From Ahaetulla prasina (taxonomy: Eukaryota > Chordata > Lepidosauria > Squamata > Colubridae), in NCBI RefSeq assembly GCF_028640845.1, contig NC_080543.1, positions 1,186,667 through 1,250,666 on the forward strand: a stretch of DNA of 64,000 nt, in the 5' to 3' direction. Under the pieces are notes generated by a model that was given only the letters and a program-made list of their open reading frames with translations, was not told the origin of the DNA and did not search any database. Each line of letters begins with the position of its first letter. The stretch's first letter is position 1. Positions 1 through 10,969 of the stretch are shown piece after piece. Both the position numbers and the translations under genes were made by a program.

Positions 1-1888
1 TATTAACTTGGCTGGTATATCTTTTCTCAAATAAACCACTATGCCATGTTTTTTCTCCAAAGCTGAAGCAACAAAATGTTTACCTAACTTTGAGTTTATT
101 AGGTACTTTTGATCTGATAATTTAATATGCGTTTCTTGTAAGCAAATAACATCATTTTAAAATTGTTTCAAATAATGAAATATTTTTCTTCTCTTCTGAG
201 CTGAGTTCAAACCATTGACATTCCAAGTCAAGATTTTATTTGCCATTACTGGGCTGCTGAAGCCTTTGAGCAATCAACTGAAGATCGTCCTCCGTATCTT
301 GGCCGTGCTCCTCCACCGCTTCTGTAGCAGAATCCTGAACTTTACTTTGAGTTTGTTGCTCCTTTTCTTTACGCTTAAGGGCTCCCCTCGTCAGTCTTTG
401 TTCTTGTGGTTGTTCCTCTGATGGTAACATCACTGGAATCACCTCAGCTTCCACACCCATTTGAGTCTCTTGAATTCTTTTTTCTATTATTTCTATTTCA
501 AATTTCAGCACTGTAGAAAGAAAATCTTTGGCCTTAAGCACTGTGTCAATACGATATCTCCTTCCTTGATAATACACTGTCAAACCAACTGGAACCTCCC
601 ATCTAAATTGAATCTGGTATTTCTTAAGTTCTTGTGTGAAAAATGTAAAGTCCTTTCTATCCCTTAACATCTTGGGAGGAATCTCTTTCAAAACCTTCAA
701 CTCCTGTTCCCCTATTTTCAAGTTTTTCTGAAAAGCAACTTGCAAAATTTGATTCCTCACTGTTCTTTTCAAAAAATAAACCACAATGTCTCTAGGAAGT
801 TTCTTTTGCCTAGCAATCCAAGAATTAACTCTATAAATTTTGTCAATTTGATAAGCAACCTCTTGTGGATCAAGTTCAATAAATTCAGCCAGAGCTTCTG
901 ATAAATTTTTTAAATCTTCCCTTTCTCCTCATTCAAACCCTAATTCTCAGAGCTCCTTCCATCATTCTATACTGCATCACCACCACTTGATCTTCATTTT
1001 ATCCAATTTGATTTGCATTCCCCCATTCTATTTTCTATTTGTTGATTTGACTGAACAATTTCTTGCACCTCCTCCTCCACCACCTCCAGTCTTTTGCCAA
1101 ACCTTGAAAAGCCATCAAGATATCTTCTCTTATTTTTTATTATTCTCTTTATTTCTTCTCTTATTTTCTCATTATTATCCATAATCTCCTTAAACCTTTC
1201 TTCAGACACTTTCCTTGCTCTTTAATCAGATCTTCTAAAGCTGGTTCAGAACCCTTCTGCCCCCAGTCTTAGGTGGTTTAGTAGCCATTTCAGTTTTAAA
1301 ATTCACAAAATATAAGTCTAGAAACTTCTTTTCCCCTTTAAGTATAGGAGAGCTCAGTTCACTTCATTAAAATCCACATAACATTTCTTATCTTCTTAGT
1401 TGCACAGACTGTTTGAAATTCCATTCGTCACTTTCACTCCCGTTCAGGCGCCATCTTTAAGAGTCAATTAAAACAAAGGAAAAAAAGTTTCTCTTTTTTA
1501 AAAGGTAGAAGTCAGGAAATCAAAAATACTTGCAATCCAATAATTGTCCGCTGGCACTCATTCCGTCTGCTTAAAGAGATCCATAAAGATAAGACAATTA
1601 GCAGAGATGGACACTTTCTTCTTTTCCTGCTTTTGCAGGCACGCACTGAAGTCGGAGGGCAGGAATATTTATGGGACCCGTCGACCCTTCAAGGCTCTGC
1701 TTAATTAAAACAAAGCCTCTGGGGAGGTCTACCAACATTTCCTGCTGCTCTTATCTTTCCCCTTTCATCCAGGGAAAAAGATTAAAGCCGGCTTTTCCTG
1801 GCTTTTACGATGTTCAGTGCGGAGCCCCTTTAATTAGGGGCTCAGCGAAGAGGTGGAGCCACCCGGAAGTCCTGGGAAAGGGGGGGTC
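1..1888 (-). mobile_element. L1 LINE, inverted 5' part: 5' UTR, ORF1, start of ORF2
   Basis: Read on the minus strand this is the 5' portion of an L1 retrotransposon. ORF1 (nucleic-acid chaperone) begins with ATG at 1288-1286 and ends at a TAA at 238-236; its C-terminal domain (residues reading KEIPPKMLR and FRWEVP) lies in 784-236. ORF2 begins at ATG 246-244, overlapping the ORF1 end by 11 bases, and opens with an endonuclease-like start (ILTWNVNGLNS, then ICLQETHIK). Frame changes and stops in ORF1, and a stop about 30 codons into ORF2, make the copy dead. The GC-rich stretch 1440-1888 fits the L1 5' UTR; its outer end resembles the 5' end of the L1 at 31723. The copy runs off the window at base 1. 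Confidence 0.85.
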
Positions 1889-2758
1889 TTAAAATGCCTA
1901 ATTTAAAATTGTATTATGAAGCAGTTGTCTTATCATTAATTACTGATTGGATTAATTTAACTGAGGAAAGAGTTTTGAATATAGAAGGTTATGGTTTGTT
2001 ATATGGGTGGCATGCCTATTTATTATATGATAAGAAAGTAGATAAAATATTTAAAAATAATATAATTAGAAATGCATTATTGAGGGTCTGGAGGAAATAT
2101 CAATATATACACAAGAAAAATATATTTTAGAATGGAAAATATGGATTGATTATATTCAAAATAAGTATCAGATAAAAAAATATCAAATAGCCTATGAGTA
2201 AATTTAGGAAATATTTTGTATTAGATATATTTCTGAAGGAGAGGGGAATTGAGAGTGTGATTAAGTGTGGAGAGACTAGAGATTATAATTTAGGAATTAT
2301 TTTGGATTATGATTGTTAGTTTTGATACCCTGCATTTTGTTCTGGGAAGTCGGGGTGGGGGTAAGGGGAGGGAACTGGGGGGTTGAGGGTAGAGATGGAG
2401 TGATGGTTAATGTACAGGGATTATTGAAGAATTAATGTAGGGTCGGGTCTGCCCAGTTACCATTTTAGAACGGTGGGGAGGGAGAAAAGAGAGAGTAGGA
2501 GGTAGGAAAGAGGAGAAGAGGAAGGAAGAGGGGTAGAAGAGGGAGAAGGAGTGGAGGGTGGAGGGAGGAGAGGATGTAGATAAGAGAAGGAGAGGAAGGT
2601 TTGGAAAGAAGGCAGAAGAAGGTAGAAGAGGGAAGAGAGTTAAAAAGGGGGGTGGTGACTGGGCAAGCCCGACTAATTGTATATAATTGTACATTGGATG
2701 AATTATTTGATATGATTGTAAAAATAAAACTTTTTTATAAAAATAAAATAAAATAAAA
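1889..2758 (+). mobile_element. L1 LINE 3' part: ORF2 C-terminus, 3' UTR, A-rich tail
   Basis: 1894-2130 encodes an L1 ORF2 segment (PNLKLYYEAVVLSLITDWINL) that ends in a stop; a G-rich 3' UTR (2340-2660) and an A-rich tail ending near 2758 follow. The 3' UTR matches that of the element at 31723-35184 (both contain a GATTGTTxxT..GATACCC block followed by G-rich DNA). It abuts the inverted L1 5' part at 1888, so the two are probably one insertion. Confidence 0.8.
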
Positions 2759-2778
2759 GGCTCTGATGATCCCAACTG

Positions 2779-2896
2779 AGCCGCACAATCATCAGAGGCT
2801 TTTTTTTTACTTTTAAAAGCACTTTTTTGGCCGAAAGCATTTTAAAATGCTTTTAAAAGTAAAAAAAAACCACCTCTGATGATCGTGCGGCTCAGC
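2779..2896. repeat. Fold-back palindrome, about 50-bp arms
   Basis: The left arm (2779-2834) and right arm (2850-2896) are near-perfect reverse complements, including CTGAGCCGCAC against GTGCGGCTCAG and ACTTTTAAAAGCA against TGCTTTTAAAAGT; the loop is about 15 bases. A second small hairpin (CTCTGATGAT against ATCATCAGAG) lies at 2760-2803. No coding content. Probably a non-autonomous DNA element or its remnant. Confidence 0.7.
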
Positions 2897-4080
2897 TGGG
2901 CATGGGGGGGTGGGGTGCAGGGATTTTTGTTACCGGTTCTCCAAACCACCCGCCACCATCGCTACTGGATCGGGCAATCCGGTCCAAACCGGGAGCATTT
3001 CACTTCTGCCTTAAAGGTTTCAAAAGCCCCTGTAATTTTCCTATCTTTACAGCCTGGAGATACCGAGCCTTGATGCTATTACGAAGTCTATCCATGGCCA
3101 AGGACAAAGTTGGAACTTGGGGAAAGTTTTCACATAGGCAGCATCTCCTGATCAACATTGCATGCTCCTGCTGGGCAGATGGTATTTCCTCTGGAGGGGC
3201 CAAGGAGTGGGCAGAACCCGGGGCAGGAGGCCCCAGGGAGATCTGCTGGCAGTCCTGGTTCTCTTGGTCGCTCCAGGGGAGCAAATGAAGTTCCACTGTG
3301 GCAGGAGATGGACTCTTCGGCCTCTGCTGCTGCCTGGCTGAGTTCTGGGGGCGGGGGCGGTGGGGCGGGGAGGAAGGTTTTATCTAAAGAGACTTCTTCA
3401 GTTCTTGAGCTGGGCTCAGTGGTGGCATCCTGATGACCAAGCCCTCTTCTGCCTTAGCCCTGGGGCTGCCAGTGGTGCTGTCCGTCCAGGTTCAGTTTGG
3501 GTTCAGTTAAAGAGAGCAGATGAGCATTACCTGCAGGTACATCATCTGGGAGGGGATGCATTTTGTAAATATATTCCATGCTTCACGATGGCACAGTGAA
3601 AGGGCCAGTGGTTAATAGAATAGAATAGAATAGAATTTTTATTGGCCTAAGTGTTTATAGTCCATCTTCCAGATGAAGCTTCAGGCAGCGTTCCCTCCTA
3701 GCTTTCCCCACAGCCACCACCCTGTGCAGGAGGTGGGTGAGAGGCAGTGACCGGCCCCACATCATCCAGGAAACTCCAGTCACTGGGGAGGTAGGGAAAC
3801 AAACTCCTACCTGTCTCCTACCTTCACCATGAAACCAGACTGGCGCTCAGTTTCTTCTTGTTATTTTGAAGGAAAACCAGTCATTACCCAAAGGGGAGGA
3901 AAGGCTATCTCGAAGCGGACAGTTTAAAAATCAAGGTAGAGGGGCCAGAGGAAAGGAGAACCAGAATGCCTTAAGCCACCAGGGCCTCTGAGGTTGCACT
4001 GCACGTTTTCCAGACGCTTTGAGTTGATGGAGACCTGAAGTTTGTGAGTCAGGTTGAGCCAAATTGTGAAGCCGAGCGAC
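2897..4080. other. Intergenic, no gene recognised
   Basis: Moderately GC-rich sequence with only short open frames and no protein motif. The only recognisable piece is a short (AATAG)n LINE tail at 3616-3650. Confidence 0.5.
3616..3655 (-). mobile_element. Fragment of (AATAG)n-tailed LINE 3' end
   Basis: Four AATAG units are followed by TTTTTATTGGCC, the antisense of the LINE terminus GGCCAATAAA seen at 16590-16610 and 54940. Only the extreme 3' end is left. Confidence 0.55.
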
Positions 4081-4129
4081 AACACAGAGAAATCCAATCA
4101 ATCCAATCCTTTATTTGCTTATGCATAGT

Positions 4130-4313
4130 AGACAGATCGCTGGAAAAATTCATTATGTTTGAAAAAATGAGCTGTAAAAGGAAACCAGGCTGCCAAAGAA
4201 CACAGTGCCTGGACACCATCAAAGCTGACACCAACCACAACATAGAACAAGACTGGAAGATGTGGAGAGACTTGGCCCAGAGAACCACCAACAGTTGGAC
4301 TCGGCTGAATGGG
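4130..4313 (+). mobile_element. Bov-B/RTE LINE 3' fragment
   Basis: The frame starting in 4044-4310 ends with residues like the Bov-B reverse transcriptase C-terminus (LDTIKADT, WRDLAQR, TRLNG). Similar endings occur at 48852 and 50370. Only the last 60 or so codons are preserved. Confidence 0.7.
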
Positions 4314-4556
4314 GAGCAAGAGCAAGAGCACTTAGACTTACGGTATATGCCGCTTCACAGGGCTTTCCAGCCCTCTTTAAGCAGTTTTACAGAGTCAGCC
4401 TCTTGTCCCCAACCATCTGGGTCCTCCTTTGACCAACCTCGGAAGGATGGAAGGCTGAGTCAACCTGGAGCCTGGTGAGATTCAAACTACCAAACTGCTG
4501 GCAGCCATCAGTCAGAAGAATTAGCCTGCAATAATGCACTCTAACCACTGTGCCAC
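4314..4556 (-). mobile_element. tRNA-derived squamate SINE
   Basis: On the minus strand it starts GGTGGCACAGTGGTTAGAGT (A-box-like), has a B-box-like GTTTGAATC, a central block GGTTGACTCAGCCTTCCATC shared with the Sauria SINEs at 33800 and 34833, and ends in a GCTCTTGCTCTTGCT-type short repeat. It lies directly after the Bov-B fragment. Confidence 0.75.
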
Positions 4557-4659
4557 CCCCACCATCAGTAGACAGAATCTTTCCAGACTGAGGTATAAAC
4601 TCCTAACCTACCAGATATATCCTGAGAGAGGGAGACTATGTTGTGGCTACTGTGAACCT

Positions 4660-4787
4660 CTTCTCCCTTCTTCCTTCCTTCCTTCTCTTCCCTTCCCTTC
4701 CCTTCCCTTCCCTTCCCCTTCCTTCCTTCCTTCCTTCCTTCCTTCCTTCCTTCCTTCCTTCCTTCCTTCCTTCCTTCCTCTCAGAAC
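4660..4787. repeat. (CTTCC)n/(TTCC)n microsatellite
   Basis: About 125 bases of TTCC and TTCCC units. The open frames across it are repeats of PSFLPSF or KEGRKEGR and are not genes. Confidence 0.95.
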
Positions 4788-4861
4788 TGTGCATCTGGAT
4801 CTTTCTCTGGGAAAACTCTGTGCTGCCAATGCTTCCCCTCACTGCTCATGAGTCTCACGAA

Positions 4862-4925
4862 GTATAATATAATATACTATTAAATATATTATATAATAGT
4901 ATAATATAATATACTCTTAAAATAT
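4862..4925. repeat. AT-rich simple sequence
   Basis: Overlapping TATAATATAATATA units with local dyad symmetry. Confidence 0.8.
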
Positions 4926-5695
4926 ATTGGTCACTTGTGGAATGTTATGTAGAATCCCTTGTTTCCATGGTTCAAGCCACACATGTAATCAGTGCCCTTT
5001 ATTGTGTGATTATTGCTTTCGGACACATCCCATATACCAAAGGTATGTACCATTTGTTTCTGTATCCAATAAAAAGGCTTAACTTTCTCCCTCATAAATG
5101 TGTTTTGCTTTGCCTGAATTACTGGGCGATTCATATTTCCCAATGGGCGGCTGCTGCTTCTTCTTCTTCTTGTGTCATGTTCATCATCAGACATTGGCGA
5201 TCATGTTGGCAGAGAAGCCCATTTGCAAAGGGAAAAGTCTCTCTCTCAAATTCAGAGATTGTGTTCTTATTAGCTCTGCAACCACTTGGCCAAATGATTA
5301 AGTCAGAAAAGAATAAAAGATCCAGAACTGGAAAAACTTGCAGGGATGTGTTGTTTGTTTGCTTGAGATTGGGGGGGGGGGAGGATTTTTTTGTGTGTGT
5401 TCCCAAAAGTCCCGGAGTTTTAACTTTCTACATGGAGAATACTTGGGTGCAAGAACAGGATGCTTGAATACCAAATTCTTCTAATTTCTGTTTGGTGGAT
5501 CAAACCTATGAACAAGTTCATGAAGGATGCTGGTTAGTTAGAGAAAGAACAGCAAAGAAGATGAATGTTGGGTTAATTTTCTGTTTTGCTGGCAGCATTT
5601 CAGGAGGGAAGGAGATCTCCAACCCCAGCAAGAACTTGTTCCGCCATCAGCTATGTGGTGTCTGTGCAAGAACCCCCCCCCAGGAAGATTTTGAA

Positions 5696-6751
5696 ATGAA
5701 GCAGCTCTACAATAGATCGGCTTGCAACCACACCCTCCTGGAGCCCCTCGTTTTCTTCCTGTCTGGGATTCCTGGCCTGGAACAAGCTCACCCCTGGATC
5801 TCCATCCCCTTCTGCTCCATGTTTGTCATCTCCCTTCTGGGCAACGGCACCCTCCTCTATGTGATCAAGACAGACCTGAGTCTCCACAAACCCATGTTCT
5901 TCTTTCTCTCCATGCTGTCCTCCATTGATCTGGTGTTGTCCCTCACCACCATGCCCAAAACCCTGGGCATCTTCTGGTTCAACGCCGGGGAGATTGGGTT
6001 GGTTGGCTGCCTGGTGCAGATGTTTTTCCTCCACTCCTTTTCCATCATGGAGTCTGCAGTGCTCTTGGCCATGTCCTTTGACCGCTACATGGCCATTTGT
6101 TACCCCCTGAGGTACCACAGCATCCTGACTCATTCACTGGTGGCCAAAGCGGGGCTGGTAGCTTTGATGAGAGCGGTTGCCCTGACGCTGCCCCTGCCCT
6201 TCCTGCTCCGGAGACTGTCCTACGGCCACTCCTTCATCATTGCCCACTGCTACTGTGAGCACATGGCCGTGGTGAGGCTGGCCTGTTCCAACACCCGCTT
6301 CAATAATATCTACGGGATCTTCGTAGCTCTCCTGATTGTTGGCTTTGACTTGGGCTTCATCGTGCTCTCCTATGCCAAGATCCTCCGAGCTGTCTTGAGC
6401 TTGGCTACCAAGGAGGAACAGCTCAAAGCCTTTGGCACCTGCCTGTCTCATGTCTGCGCCATCTTGGTCTTCTACGTTCCTGTGGTGCTCTCCTCCGTCA
6501 TACAGAGGTTTGGCCACCATGTTCCCCCCTACATCCACATTCTCTTGACTAACTTCTACCTGCTCTTCCCGCCAATGATGAACCCCATTATCTATGGGGT
6601 GAAGACAAAGCAGATCCGAGAGAAAGCAACAAGGCAACCTTGTGAAGGAACTACCTATTCACAAGCTATATGTTTGTATCTATATGCAAGATATAAATCC
6701 GGATACTATCTTCTCTACATCTTCATATTCATAAGGCAGAGCATCTGGTAG
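5696..6751 (+). CDS. Class I olfactory receptor, OR52-type, with aberrant C-terminal tail
   Basis: Odorant-sensing G-protein-coupled receptor of the olfactory neuron membrane; seven transmembrane helices, single coding exon. I chose the ATG at 5696 because it puts two N-glycosylation sites (N6, N11) before the class I motif GIPGLE; the frame is open further 5' but that is probably untranslated, and an acceptor-like TTTTGCTGGCAG ends at 5595. Motifs: GN (49-50), PMFFFLSMLSSID (66-78), C105, MSFDRYMAIC (126-135), YCEHMAVVRLAC (186-197), KAFGTCLSH (244-252), NPIIYG (296-301). Length is 351 residues against about 315 usual: after IREK (310) come about 41 residues with no family similarity, rich in Tyr, Ile and Leu. 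The receptor core is intact. Subfamily assignment is by motif only. Confidence 0.88.
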   Translation: MKQLYNRSACNHTLLEPLVFFLSGIPGLEQAHPWISIPFCSMFVISLLGNGTLLYVIKTDLSLHKPMFFFLSMLSSIDLVLSLTTMPKTLGIFWFNAGEIGLVGCLVQMFFLHSFSIMESAVLLAMSFDRYMAICYPLRYHSILTHSLVAKAGLVALMRAVALTLPLPFLLRRLSYGHSFIIAHCYCEHMAVVRLACSNTRFNNIYGIFVALLIVGFDLGFIVLSYAKILRAVLSLATKEEQLKAFGTCLSHVCAILVFYVPVVLSSVIQRFGHHVPPYIHILLTNFYLLFPPMMNPIIYGVKTKQIREKATRQPCEGTTYSQAICLYLYARYKSGYYLLYIFIFIRQSIW

Positions 6752-7799
6752 GCAGCCTCCATCTTCCCTACCTTGTAGGACTTATGAGAATCCCAGGCCT
6801 TGCTCTCACCATCACTGCAACTGGCCAAAGCTTCCTCTACTGGGACTTGTTTGGTTGCCTCATCCATTTCCCCTCTGAGCCTGGCTCTCAGATCTGCCTC
6901 AACTTGGGCTTCTAAGTAAAAACGATCCTTCACTCCCTTTGTTGAGAAAGGTATAGTTTACTAGAAGTCACGTGAATTACAGTAATGTAAAGCCAGAACT
7001 GAGAGTTTGTGCCAGGCTTTTGCCAGTTAACTTTCATCCCTTGGCCCCTTCCCATTGTTTGCCTCTCATAGTCCCATCAAATTTAAGAGATGTTTTGGAA
7101 ACAGTCACTCTACATGTTGGCATTCTTCTCCCAGGGAAATGACCTTGAAGACTTTGTTGGTTCTCACAGAGAAGTCCTCTCATAGTTAAGTTTCACTCCC
7201 CCCACCCAGGCCCTCGCCCTCCCTTCCAGCTTCCTCCCAGAGTTCAAGGCAGGCTGGCAGGAAGGTGGCAGTTCTGACATTGGCCCCAGGGCCAATAAGA
7301 GGCAGAAAGAAAATGGGAGGGGAGGGGAGGGACCTTCAGGCAGTCCCTGGCTCTGTTGCTATTAGCTGGGTCTTGCTAAGCAGGAGTTCTAGGTCTGGCC
7401 CTACACAAACAAAGAGTCCAATTCTCTCTCCCGTTTATTCTGATCTTGAGAAAGATAGATCATACCATTAAGCTGCAGGAATCTACCCAGACTTCTTGCC
7501 TTCCACTGGAAATGACCAGATAAGGATTCATGGATCTTGGGGGAAGTCAAACATGCTTCTTGGGGCTGTGCAAAGACTCCAAGCTAGGCCCTCACTTGAC
7601 GCCTCCTTCCAGCCTAGCTGGCAGTTTCCTGACATCAGCTGCCCATTGGCCCTGTTTAGGGTGACCTGTTCCTTATGGGGTAAGAAGGTCTCCCAGAATA
7701 TCTGTTGGGGTATTGTGAAGATTATTCAGGCTATCCGATGGATAGCTTTGCTCAGATCCACTTTACTGTGGACTCTGATACAACAGGGCAGGCTGAGGT
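6752..7799. other. Intergenic, no gene recognised
   Basis: The 3' flank of the OR gene. A minus-strand frame at 6715-6933 (72 codons, charged, beginning MKDRFYLEAQ) could be the edge of a retroelement gag-like region, but no diagnostic motif is visible. The rest shows nothing recognisable. Confidence 0.4.
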
Positions 7800-7809
7800 T
7801 CTTGGATGT

Positions 7810-7925
7810 ATAGTCTGGTGGTGTGATCTGGGATGAGTTGTCCAATCTCTTCTTAAAAACCTCCAGAGATGGAGCACCCACAACTTCTGGGGGCAACCTG
7901 TTCCATTGATTAATTGTCCTACCCT
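7810..7925 (-). mobile_element. CR1 LINE 3' UTR fragment
   Basis: Contains the CR1 antisense phrases CCAATCTCTTCTTAAAAACC and GGAGCACCCACAACTTCTG, repeated in about twenty other places in the window. Confidence 0.8.
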
Positions 7926-7929
7926 GTCA

Positions 7930-8130
7930 ACTCTGCCTTGGCCTACAATTGTTGTTTCTCAAGCCCATAGCCATCATCACCATCCGCACGTGGCTCTCCT
8001 GGGTCTTGGCACCATACAGCATGGGACTGAGCATGGGAGGGACCAGGAAGTAAACATTGGCTATAGACACACACAACAGGAAGGGGCAGCACAGGCTGAG
8101 TTGGATCAGCATGAAGAGGGGAGATTGGGG
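7930..8130 (-). pseudogene. Olfactory receptor relic (TM7 end only)
   Basis: The minus-strand frame 8112-7927 reads NVYFLVPPMLSPMLYGAKT, the OR helix 7 region (usually [10 protein letters not shown]), followed by VRMVMMAMGLR. That tail resembles the end of the pseudogene at 9434 (VLMAMGLQSRKF), so the two probably share ancestry by local duplication. Nothing of helices 1-6 is visible upstream on this strand. The conserved Asn of NPxxY is replaced by Ser. Confidence 0.75.
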
Positions 8131-8477
8131 AGGCTTTTCCCAGCCTAGAGGAGAGATGGTGATGCCTTGTTTCCGGAGTCAAGCTACCCTTGCTGCCAGG
8201 GAAGGAGCTGCATGGTGGCTTCAGAGGGGATCGGTCAACAAGGGAGGTCAAGGAGAGCATCTAAGCAGGCCGTGAATAACAACAGTTGATTTCACATGGA
8301 AATGGTTCATATGGTGAAGTTGAACCGCGGAACCTTTAAGACATTTCTGGATCTCAGGAAGTGAATTAGCTATTTTGCTATCTGGTAAAGTATTTGTGTG
8401 AGGAACAGAGGCTCCGGGGATGAGCCCAGGACTGTCAGGCGCAGGAAATCAGGAGACCAGGCAGTTCAAATGAATAC

Positions 8478-9060
8478 AAGTTTTTTAAGAATAATTTTTA
8501 TTAATTTTCTATCAATTACATTCTTTAGTGCCTAATAAACATCGTGTTGTCTGGATATTTAATTTGCTTAACAAGTCAAATTTCTTACACTCCACCCCTT
8601 TTTTCCAACCACTGGTAAAATAAGTTCTAAGTTTGATAATATTCTGTGTCTTCTTTCTGCACAGTCTAATATCTTCTTAATTATCTCTTTATCTTGGGGT
8701 GTTTCTTCATTTGTCCAATATTGTGTGAAGAGAATCCTCGCTGCTGTTAAAACATGCAATACTAAATACATACTTTTCCTATCAAATTTTTCTGATATCA
8801 TCCCTAATAAAAACAGTTCAGGTTTAAAATCTACATGTTTCCCTATCATCTTTTCTAGCCATCTATGTATTTTTGTCGCAAATGTGTTTGTTTTAGCACA
8901 AGTCCACCACATATGTGCCTGTCTTTTGATTACATTTCCAACATTTGCTGGGCATATTTTTAAACATTTTAGCTAACCTAGCGGGTGATAATTGCCATCT
9001 ATAAAACATTTTATATAAATTTTCTTTATAAGAAGAAATGAATATAAGTTTAATGCATAG
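8478..9060 (-). mobile_element. L1 LINE 3' fragment (ORF2 C-terminus)
   Basis: The minus-strand frame 8912-8568 reads MWWTCAKT, ELFLLGM, LTAARILFTQYWTNEETP, typical of the L1 ORF2 C-terminal region. A T-rich stretch at 8481-8500 is the reversed 3' tail. 5'-truncated. Confidence 0.8.
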
Positions 9061-9433
9061 TGGCACTTTCTACAAGAATCTGAACTACTAACGGTCAAAG
9101 CAAATAGTAGGCAGTAGATAAAAGTCAGTGGAATTCTCGGTGGGCTGGGTCACTTGTGGGCTCAAAAGGTCTCCAAACTTATGACACTCTTGACCCTTCC
9201 TTCCCTCGGGGTCAGCCTGGTCATCTCCTACAACAGCCTAATCAAACCACTACCTGTTAAGAGGTTGTCTGAATATAGAACAGTAGATGACCTTTCTACC
9301 CACAACTATTCCTTCAAACTGTTTTGGGAGAAAGAATTTATTTGCATCCACATTGAACAGAAAGATCTAAACACACAAAGATTGTCAATTTCACACAGCA
9401 CTACTATGAGTTGGCTTGGACTCTGCCTCGGGC

Positions 9434-10333
9434 CTAAAATTTCCTACTTTGCAGGCCCATAGCCATCAGCACCCACACACGGATCTCCTTGGTCTTGGCA
9501 CCATAAACCACGGGGTTGAGCATGGAAGGGACCAGTAAGTAGAAGTTGACCAGGAAGATGTGGACGCTGTGGGGGATGTTATGCCCAAACCAGTGAGAAA
9601 GAAAGGAGAAGAGTCCAGGGGTGTGCAGAATGAAGATGACTCCCACGTGGGCCCCACAAGTGCCCAGCGCTTTGTGCCGAGTCTCCAAGGAAGGCAGGTG
9701 GAACACGGTTCGTAGGATCAGTCCGTAGGAGACGAAGATGAAGGTCAGGTCTCCACCAGTAACGAGGAGGGACACAATCAGCCCATAGAGGTTGTTGGGA
9801 GTGGTGTTCCCACATGCTAGTTTTACTAGAGCCATGTGCTAACAATAAGTATGAGAAATATTTTGGGAGTGACAAAATCTCAACCTCAGCAAAAGTAAAG
9901 GAATGGCTAAGACGATTACAAAGGCCCGGATAACAATGGCTGCTCCAGATTTGACCACTGTCTTTGGGGTCATCAGGGTTGTATAGCTGAGTGGGTCACA
10001 GATGGCCACATATCGGTCATAGGCCATGGCGGTGAGCGTCCCAGATTCCACAGCAGAGATAGCGTGGACCATGAACATCTGCACCAGGCAGGCAGCGAAA
10101 GTGATCTCTTGGGCATTGGCCCAGAAGATGCGCAGCATCTTGGGCAGGATACAGGTGGGCATGGCCATGCTGGTGAGTGCCAGGATGGAGAGGTACATGG
10201 GCTGGTGCAGGCTGGATTCTGTCCAGATGACCCAGAGCAGGGTGGCATTGCCCAAGAGACGTTCTCCAGTCCTAGAGGAGGAAGGAGGTGGAAGGGGCAT
10301 AGACTCTGAGGTTGGTAGCTCCTGGCATAGCAA
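9434..10333 (-). pseudogene. Class I olfactory receptor pseudogene, OR52-type
   Basis: Two conserved blocks lie in the same frame. 10333-9839 covers TM1 to extracellular loop 2 (LLGNATLLWVI, PMYLSILALTSMAM, MAYDRYVAICDPL, SHTYC); 9835-9434 covers the rest (HMALVKLACGN, KALGTCGAH, RFGHN-like WFGHN, NPVVYGAKTKEIR). They are separated by one nonsense codon, TAG at 9841-9839, where the family has Glu in YCEHM. The N-terminus is also damaged: the usual PSxFxLxGIPGLE segment and first half of TM1 are missing and SSSRTGER runs straight into LLGNAT. An AATAAA lies about 95 bases past the stop (9342-9337). Not expected to make a receptor. Confidence 0.88.
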
Positions 10334-10959
10334 ATCACATTAAGTGAACCAGATGCCTGTCTCTCCAAGCTGCCTGGCTCCTCTTAGTTCTTAAATATTT
10401 TGATACAATCTGCTGAACCTAAAAGTTGTCTCACTTCCCACCCCATCAACTGATCTGCAGTTTCTTTGGATAAGAAGGTCTCCTCCTAAGTCATGGGACC
10501 TTCTGGTGCTCCTTCTGGTTAGAGAGTCAGTTTCCTGCCTTTGGATGATGAACTGGGTGTTCCCCTTAGAGAAACGGAGAACGTGAGTAATCCCATTCCG
10601 TGCTTTGTGGGGGCGAACCTAAGAATAGCCCCCAACATACTTTCCGTAACTCAGTTCCTCCTTAGGAACAATGAGGGGATTTCCTTGCTGCACCCAGCTG
10701 AGGCTCCAGTTTTAGAAGAGGGGTTTCCCCTCGCTCCCAGGCCTTGCTATTCCCTTCAGGAGGAGGAAAGAGCCATCCTGACCACGTTGCATTCTCTGGG
10801 TGCAAGAGAAGAACTGCAAAGAAAAGGAAAGAGGAACGGAGCAAAGCTCGGAGGCTATAGATGGATTGACATGTCACGAGCTATCAGTGGTCCCACCACC
10901 CCTTGTCCCATGGAATGCTCTTGTGTGAGGTTTCAGTCAGCCAATCCACAATTCCTATT
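10334..10959. other. Intergenic, no gene recognised
   Basis: Unique-looking sequence; the longest frames show no motif. Confidence 0.4.
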
Positions 10960-10969
10960 CCAGAGCCTT

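Noticed and set aside
4534..4867. Open frames of LPSF or KEGR repeats
   Set aside because: Products of the TTCC microsatellite.
7265..7471. Short plus-strand frame near the first OR
   Set aside because: No motif, composition of non-coding DNA, no splice or poly(A) context.
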